Assembly (NCBI GenBank): GCA_012295275.1 | Contig: CM022674.1 | Span: 17,210,237-17,259,713, forward strand | Length of the DNA: 49,477 nt | Origin: Chrysomallon squamiferum | Lineage: Eukaryota > Mollusca > Gastropoda > Neomphalida > Peltospiridae | Direction of reading: 5' to 3' | Part shown: positions 42,750-49,477 of the stretch, one piece after another | How the letters are laid out: every line of letters begins with the position of its first letter | Numbering within the stretch: the first letter of the stretch is position 1 | Position numbers and translations under genes: made by a program | The notes under the pieces: generated by a model | What the model saw: only the letters and a program-made list of their open reading frames with translations | Database searches by the model: none | Told to the model about the DNA's origin: nothing

Positions 42750-42836
42750 TAGTTAAATTGTTTTCGGCTCCTATTTGAAAATGTTGACAGTCATGTATGT
42801 TTACTGTTGGATTTACAAGTTGTAATATTGGAGTAT
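42750..42836 (-). CDS. Gene B: RHIM-like signalling-motif exon, diverged
   Basis: Same 87-nt length, splice sites (TTTCACAG, GTAAGT) and phases as 24727-24813. It encodes NPTVNIHDCQHFQIGAENNL: the QIGA-x-N core, PTVN and Cys are kept, while 16 of 29 residues differ from copy A. The first core position is Phe instead of Val, which weakens the textbook RHIM match. Staying open despite 19 base changes argues for selection on a protein. In the predicted transcript it follows a frameshifted exon (43355). Confidence 0.62.
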
Positions 42837-43354
42837 CTGTGAAACAGTAAAAACATTTTTAAGGACAAAATACAGTATTAATACAATCAAAAGTATTATT
42901 GCATATAACACTATATCATTTAAAAATGTTTTTAACTGATTATGTGCAGGTGCTATGAAATAAGTATTACTTTAAACTATTAAAATGTTTAACAGTAAAT
43001 ACAAGATTAATTATAATGGTCATGATGAAGTAACAAAACAGTAACTAGAATGTATTTTGCTTTACTGTTTTAATCTGTTAAACAAAAAGGCCACAAAAAA
43101 CAATAAAATTAATTCATTATCAATGTAACTTTTAAAAGTGTCAATTTACTAAAGCCTAAGAAGTAACTAAACAATACATTGAAACATTGTATTGATACAA
43201 ATGTAAATAGTACTTTTGTCAGTTTAGAATTTACCATCAATAAAGTAAACACTATATTGAAATATTCTATTATTACAAATATAAAAATAATGTTGACTCT
43301 TTATAATTTTCTATTAAAAAAGTAAACAGTACATTGAAATACTGTGTGTGTTAC
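42837..43354 (-). other. Gene B intron
   Basis: Copy of 24814-25334 with scattered substitutions and small indels. Confidence 0.6.
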
Positions 43355-43631
43355 CATGACTGCTTGACACAGGTAGTTGTAAATGATGTTCTATACGAGT
43401 GATGTCAAAGGAAGACTGAGATGTGATGCCAGAGAGAGATACACTTGTCATATTGTCTCTAAGAGAGACACACTTGTCATATTGTCTAAGAGAGACACAG
43501 CTGTCACAGCCTCTGCAGAAAAAACAGCTGCCACGGTCTCTTCAGAAGACACAGCTGTCACAGTGGACGAAACAGCTGTTGTGTTAGGAGAAACTTCTGA
43601 ACTCTCATTTTGGTCATCCATATTGGCTGAG
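43355..43631 (-). pseudogene. Gene B: nonamer-repeat exon, shortened and frameshifted
   Basis: Counterpart of 25335-25804 with the same splice sites, but 277 nt long. It opens SANMDDQNESSEVSPNTTAV, has about three nonamer units, then a local duplication around 43440-43500 (ACACTTGTCATATTGTCT twice, once with CTCT) that shifts the frame and gives a stop. A length of 277 does not fit the phase of the RHIM-like exon. As assembled, the gene B reading frame is broken here unless translation restarts downstream. Confidence 0.65.
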
Positions 43632-44186
43632 CTGTAAAAATTAATATAATGATTTTTTATATAGGAGGAAGAAACGAAATGTTTTATTTACTTATTTTAT
43701 TTACTGTTATATGAGGTCAGACATAAGATTTAGGAACAGTCAGATAACAAAAGAAGAAACCCACTGCAGTCACTTCACTATCTACTCTGTCTTATTAACA
43801 ACAAGTGATGTTTCATTTATACCTACCCACAGACAGTACAAACTATTTCATACATCAGGTGTTAAGCACTGCTAAAATGAAAACAGCTCAAGATTACATC
43901 AGCAGGCATTCATCCAAATATCTACTACATCTTGCAAACTTTACTAGAGACCTACATCTAGTACCTTATATTAATACTAGCACTGACTCATAGACTGTAT
44001 TCTCAATTTGATTCTATAAATAAATGCCTGGAACATTTTTTTAAAGTAATCAAATAAAAAAGGCTTAAAATAAATATACTCATTTTTTAAAAAGAGGTGT
44101 TTGATCATGTTATTTAGAAATACTCAGGAAAACACAATTTCACAATACTGTTACCTAAAAACATAGTTCTAATTAATTAGCCTTAC
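43632..44186 (-). other. Gene B intron
   Basis: Copy of 25805-26353. Confidence 0.55.
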
Positions 44187-44319
44187 CTCATTTTGGATTT
44201 GTTCTTTTCCTTCTGTTTAGGGGTTGGTGATGGGCTGACTGGGGCAGGTTCTGGCTCTGGGTTCCTGTGTTTCTCAGCTGTTCTGCTGCTCTGATTTACT
44301 AGTGTTATTCCACATTTTT
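44187..44319 (-). CDS. Gene B: upstream Pro-rich exon
   Basis: Same 133-nt length, splice sites and frame as 26354-26486; identical except near its end, where it reads PTPKQKEKNKSKM. The internal ATG of copy A's MEEN is replaced, leaving only the ATG of KSKM in frame. Confidence 0.55.
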
Positions 44320-46728
44320 CTAAACATTACAAATATAAATGTTCAGATAGTTCTGGATTCAGATTCATGTGAAGCATCATATTGATAATATTATAATCAA
44401 TTCCTATCTTAGTTTTGTCAGACCTATTACTAAATTATATAAACAATACAAATATAACTATACAATGAACATTTTTTTGAAGTAATATTCTTAGTCTTGT
44501 CAACTGTACTAAATTATTTTATATTAACAATACAAACTAAAATATCACAAATATACACCTGAACATAATGAGTGAAAACGTGACAAGTAATTACAAAGTT
44601 GTGGTGACTGACAACAGTATGATGTTCTATGTTTCTGAATGACAGTTACAACTGATTTCACTGTGAGAGGCTAGTGTATGATGTGTCCTTGTTTTTCTTA
44701 ACTGCAGCATGCTCACATATCAGATTTTGAACTCCATTGTTTAGCACATCTCTCATTCAGTGTCATCTTCACACAATGGTTAACATCATAAACACAAAGA
44801 TGACACAAAATAAGAATGCATTCAACAGTTATGCCTCAAACCTACAGGACATCAGCTTGACAACAATTACAGTCATCAGTCCATTAGTGAGCTCAACACT
44901 CTACATCCAACCTAATTTTGTAACTCTTCAAGCCTTGGCCAATCATGAGTCCAGCACATTTGTGGCATCAGTGAGCATTTTATGCACACAGTGGAAGTGG
45001 AATCAGCTTAGAACTGGGAATGAGTTTAGTTGACAATTTGACAAATCCAACTTTTAACTGAAGAGATGAGCTGGATCCTACAGGCTGAATGTTTACTTGT
45101 CACTGAATCCTTTAACTACAGATGTAATCTAGAGACACTAAGCAACATTTTCTCTCTGAAACAGATTTCTTAAACTATTTCTTTAACATTTCAGCTCCAC
45201 AGTTTCGAATAATGTGTTTGGTGTTAAATACTACTTGGTAATTATATGGCCAAAGAGTTATTTTAAAAATCCTATGTCCAATACTGGGATGCTTAACATT
45301 TCTTCAGGTGTATACTATATTTTCACTCTCTTATGTTCTGTTTGTTGTTGTTTTGTTAGTATCTCTAATTATATTTACTTGTATTAATTTAAATCTAAAA
45401 GTATTTCATAACTTATTTACTTATTTAGTACTGTAAGTTCTTAAAATTTTTTTTTTTTTTGGAATAAGTCAGTATGAACATATCTAATACTTTATATCAG
45501 GATGACAAAACTGTTATATCTATTAAATAAATATTGTGTCTCTTTGTATAAAAACATACTTTGAGAATTTGTAGACTTCAGCTTTCAATAAACTGCTATA
45601 ATCTTCATACCAAATCTTGGTCACTTCATGATTTCATGTTAATCTACAGACACATTTTATCTGTGCAGTGTTTGAAACTGTCATCTTAATACACCACCAA
45701 TACAGTAGTGACATCTATGAATAGTACAGTGTTCAACCATTATCATACTATGTACAAAGACTTTCTTTATTTACTATTTATTTTAAAGATGATTTCTCCA
45801 CATCATATACATACATGTATTTGTAAAAAAATCAAATAAATGTTTTAAAGTTAATTCATGCAGTTAAACCTGATTCTAAAGTAATTCTAATAACATATGA
45901 TTGTGTTTGAACATGTATTCCTTCACTTAAACATTAAATGTAAATGTATTTTCAAAATAATAATAATAGTCATTACGCTATTATGTTTTTAAATTTGTTA
46001 ATAGATTACTGAATGATAATTTTTCTACACTAAGTATAATAATTTATATCAGATAGAAGATATATATACACAAACACACAGCTGCACTGGAAACAAATAT
46101 TTTCTTCACAAAATGAGTAAAAACTGCTGTATTTATGCCTCAAACTGTTTGGATTAAAGTTAGTGTCACCTAACTGGGGTTACTTCATTACATAATACTT
46201 GTTGAAAACTGATTAAATATTTGAAGAAAGCAAAGAATATTCAGTGACTGAAAACATATCAACTTATTTTCTTTCTTAAATGAATTAAGTGACAGTCATT
46301 TTGTTATCTTGGAAAAAGAAAAAGAACACTGATCAGAGTTTCCACTTAGAAACTGTTCAGTAAGTCCTGTTACTTCATTTTTGAAATGTAGATAAATAAA
46401 TAAATAAATAGCAACAAAGGAAACATTAGGTAACTAAGGTAAAAAATAATTTCATTTATTATTAACTATTTCTGGTATCAGAGACAAATATGAAATTTGC
46501 TTATTGAAGTCAGTGTAATATATTTTATGTAAAGGTTGAAAACTGTTAAAGAAATAATTATAAGTAACAAACTACAACAAGAATGAAAAGTTACTTTTTA
46601 ATAAAACCTGGACCTAGCCTGAGACTGGCTTTGACAACTAAAGTTTTATCTGTATTGTACTGTACATTGCACACTTATAACATTAAATTTTAATGTAACT
46701 AATTTAAACAAACAGAACATTTACTTAC
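44320..46728 (-). other. Putative 5' intron of gene B
   Basis: Copy of 26487-28902. The plus-strand 98-codon frame seen in copy A is also open here (44737-45033) with few changes. No exon found. Confidence 0.5.
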
Positions 46729-46809
46729 AATTCAGTTTAACCCATCTTTAGACATTAGCTGCTGTATGTTAAACCAGTTGTCTGTAACTGACCATACAAC
46801 TCTTCTGTC
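46729..46809 (-). other. Gene B: candidate 5' non-coding exon
   Basis: 81 nt, apparently identical to 28903-28983, with the same acceptor- and donor-like borders; stops in all frames. Confidence 0.4.
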
Positions 46810-46885
46810 CTGTCAATAGAACAATACAAAACTTACACACTGATTTACCTTGCTTCATAAAATAATATTACCAAGTAATACTTTC

Positions 46886-46887
<2 letters not shown>

Positions 46888-46947
<60 letters not shown>
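46888..46947. repeat. (TTA)n microsatellite
   Basis: About 20 TTA units; only about eight in copy A (29063-29087). Confidence 0.95.
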
Positions 46948-46951
<4 letters not shown>

Positions 46952-47649
46952 TGTAATGAAAGAACTGCTGCCATTTACCCAAAATATTAATAAAAAAATA
47001 AAAACAAAATAAAAAACAAGAATTAAACACCAAGAGGAACAAAATACTAAAATACTAAAATTAAAAATAAATCTGTTATAACTGCCATTTTTTCAAAAAT
47101 CAGTATCAAAAATCATTAACACACTTGAAACTGATGCTTAAAATATAATTTTATTTATTTATTTATTTATTATCAATGTAGATGGATGTGGTTAATTTAC
47201 AAAATAAAATGTTATGAACCAAATCTAATACAATAAAAACAAAAAGTCACACTTTTAAAAAAACAGATCAGCTCTATTTACTAGTGATTTTGTAATATAC
47301 CAGACTTGTTTCAGTCACATGATAGTTTTATATGTACACAAGTTGTTGAGATAGCATATTTACCTCTGTAGAAAATATTAGCTGATTTCACAAGTTTGAC
47401 ACCTGAAAGTGGATATATAACCATTTCATAGATGAACATGGTGATAACAGAAATTCCTAATAAAACATTGAGTGAACATCTGCTGTCATTTGAGGACATA
47501 AATTTAAGATTAACCACAGATACAGAGATGAATTCTCTTTTATAAATAATTTACTGAATTACTCATCACCTCCATTTGCTGTTGTTTAACACTCACTGCA
47601 GAATTACCTATGTACATCGATCTATTACCCTCAAAACAATTATTTATTT

Positions 47650-47740
47650 ATAATTCAATGTATCCCATCTTTAGATTATTACTACTGTATGTTAAACCAG
47701 TGGTTGTAACTGATCATATAACTGTTCAGTCCTGCCAATA
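47650..47740 (-). repeat. Third, degraded copy of the 81-nt 5' segment
   Basis: About 78% similar by eye to 46729-46809 (shared CTGTATGTTAAACCAGT and CCCATCTTTAGA). The donor GT is lost (ATTATAAATA in place of GTAAGT). Suggests the gene cluster once continued to the right. Confidence 0.55.
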
Positions 47741-48653
47741 GAATAACACAAAACATATATATGTTTTCAAATTATTAAAGTATGTGCTAATTTTCATTTA
47801 CAAAATAAAATAAAAGAAATTTAATAGAACAAAAAACATTTTCTTTTCTAAAACAACCACAACAACAACCAAAATCTCAAAAACGGAAAGAGTTATAATT
47901 AGAAGAGACAGGATGAAATCTTGGAATGTTGTTTTTTATTTATGAAAATAGTTGATACATTTAATTTTCCTGATGAAATAATTTAACCTTTTAGTGCAAA
48001 AAAATCAAGATACCTAGATAGCGAGAAAATCCAAATAGCTATGTAGAAAGACAATTCACCTGTGTCTACTGTTTTAGTACAGGGTCATCTAGTTTATGTA
48101 CACGCATGTGTGATTACAATTTAATTAAGACATAGAAAGGTAAACTATAGGTGTGTGAAACTACAATTATTATTATTGTTGTTGTTGTTATTACTTCAGT
48201 TTGTTAATGCTTGTTAAGAAACACTCAAATTAAACGCGTTCGTAACTCAGCTTACTTTTTTGTTGTTCTCTAAGACTATTGAGCGGTCAAAAGCTGGTGT
48301 CCATTTTTATCACCCAACCCATTATAACACCAACTTTAGTTGAGCACCAATGTCAGCATTACAAAGAATTTTGAAAGGACATATAGGCAAGATGTGGTGA
48401 CTTTCATAAATTTGTTTTTAGGCACTGACCGAAAATAATATAGCTTTTCATGAAAGATGTGTGTTTACTTTGACAAATTATGTATTTACATACAGCGTTC
48501 ACAGTTGCTGCTGGTTCAGGTCTTGGAAAATCATTATTTAAAACATTTAATAAAACAATACATTATCTTTAAAAAAAAAAAAAATTCTTTCATACAACAC
48601 GAACAAAATGTATTGTTTGTGATATTTAGGATTGCACATAAAATGAAATAACG

Positions 48654-48728
48654 TTACTGTCTTATCATATCTACTTTATCCTCGTCAGGCTCAATGTTGA
48701 ATGTCTCAGTGCAGTTCAGCATTTTTAT
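48654..48728 (-). CDS. Weak candidate terminal exon
   Basis: After an acceptor-like CTGAAAAG the minus strand encodes MLNCTETFNIEPDEDKVDMI then RQ and a TAA. Composition is more protein-like than the surroundings. The acceptor lacks a good pyrimidine tract, and no family is recognised. Confidence 0.2.
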   Translation of the reverse strand: MKMLNCTETFNIEPDEDKVDMIRQ

Positions 48729-49477
48729 CTTTTCAGATATAAAAATGCAGTAACCTGTTATTTCCCGTGTGTGTGTGATTTTGTTGTTCAAAGTGAACAG
48801 GTTAAATATACACAGGTAGGCTTATAAATAAATGGGACACCTTTTCAAGGATTGCCAGGGAAAACAAAGAGATTTCTGTCCTGCATTAAATAGCACAAAC
48901 TTCAGTTTATAGGGCACTAATAGTCAGGAATATTAATTTTCTTTGTCCGTTTACTTTCTTAACTACTTTCAAAATATTGATATACGAGACTGAAATAAGC
49001 AAATTTGGAATATTTATTTCATCTCTGTTTTCTTTCAAAGCAAACTATTAAAAAAGCAATACAAAGAAAGTAAACCAAAAAAAACAACAAAAAGCTTGTA
49101 ACAGAATGAAATGCACTTAGCAGTAGACAGTCAAGATTAAACAAGAGTGATCTTTATTTCAGGTATATACTCTATACAAACTGGAGAGGGGTGAAAATCT
49201 TTAAAAAAAAAAATAAAAAAAATAAATAAATAAATAATAATAATAATGTGCATTTATCTAGTAAAGTTGTTAAGAGATGCTTTTTAAACAACTAAATAAA
49301 CAATGTCTTGCTTGTCTTGCTGTATGTACAACATGCTGGAACATGAACAATGCTACTACTACTTATAATCCCAAACAATACGTCATCCGACACACAGTTA
49401 TGGATGACGAATGTCATTAAATCATTTGGGACAAGCAATAAGATAAAAATTTGACGTCTAATCAACTGAAACACTTT

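Larger units (their letters stand above)
47100..49477. other. Right flank without a recognised gene
   Basis: The similarity to copy A ends near 47090. The region is AT-rich with short A runs (48571-48585, 49202-49250). A 68-codon minus frame at 47311-47517 has a hydrophobic middle (LLGISVITMFIYEMVIY) but no family. No RNA gene was found. Confidence 0.5.

Overview
The window looks like animal nuclear DNA, probably from a mollusc or another lophotrochozoan. It is AT-rich, full of microsatellites, and its genes are split by GT-AG introns. Support for a mollusc is indirect: a STAND NTPase fused to very long ankyrin arrays, many (TTA)n/(TG)n/(ACAT)n tracts, and a C-clade Ty3/gypsy element. Almost every recognisable host exon is on the minus strand.

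Left part (1-14.6 kb): simple repeats and minisatellites, a local direct duplication (1.66-2.79 kb), an unrecognised 130-codon ORF with a FLYWCH zinc-finger fossil beside it (2.85-3.65 kb), then three consecutive minus-strand exons of a pyridoxal-phosphate amino-acid decarboxylase of the AADC/HDC family (7500 down to 6107). Upstream lies a broken ubiquitin-specific-protease-like sequence (about 9.45-7.6 kb), then an LTR-retroelement end, a LINE reverse-transcriptase tail and long gene-free DNA.

Centre and right (14.7-47.1 kb): a duplicated NLR-like gene on the minus strand. One unit has a conserved 81-nt non-coding first-exon candidate, an exon of 133 nt, an exon encoding a nonamer repeat rich in Ser/Thr/Glu, an 87-nt exon with a RHIM-like core (VQIGAGN), a 33-nt exon, and one giant exon encoding an nSTAND3-type P-loop NTPase, a helical region and a huge ankyrin array. 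Splice phases agree all along the chain from the 133-nt exon onward, which supports the model. Copy A is 14.7-29.0 kb. Copy B is 29.5-46.8 kb; its ankyrin array runs into a 200-N assembly gap and its intron holds a Ty3/gypsy element with LTRs that look identical.

The protein architecture is that of an intracellular sensor: ankyrin repeats for recognition, a STAND NTPase as switch, and a RHIM-like amyloid motif for signalling. Between the two copies the NTPase part is almost identical, but the RHIM-like exon and one patch of the helical region are much more diverged, mostly by amino-acid changes. Both copies carry frameshifts as assembled (A in the NTPase exon and array end, B in the repeat exon), so it is open whether they are pseudogenes, alleles with errors, or functional.

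Right flank (47.1-49.5 kb): a third, degraded copy of the first-exon segment, one weak candidate terminal exon, and otherwise AT-rich DNA without recognisable genes.
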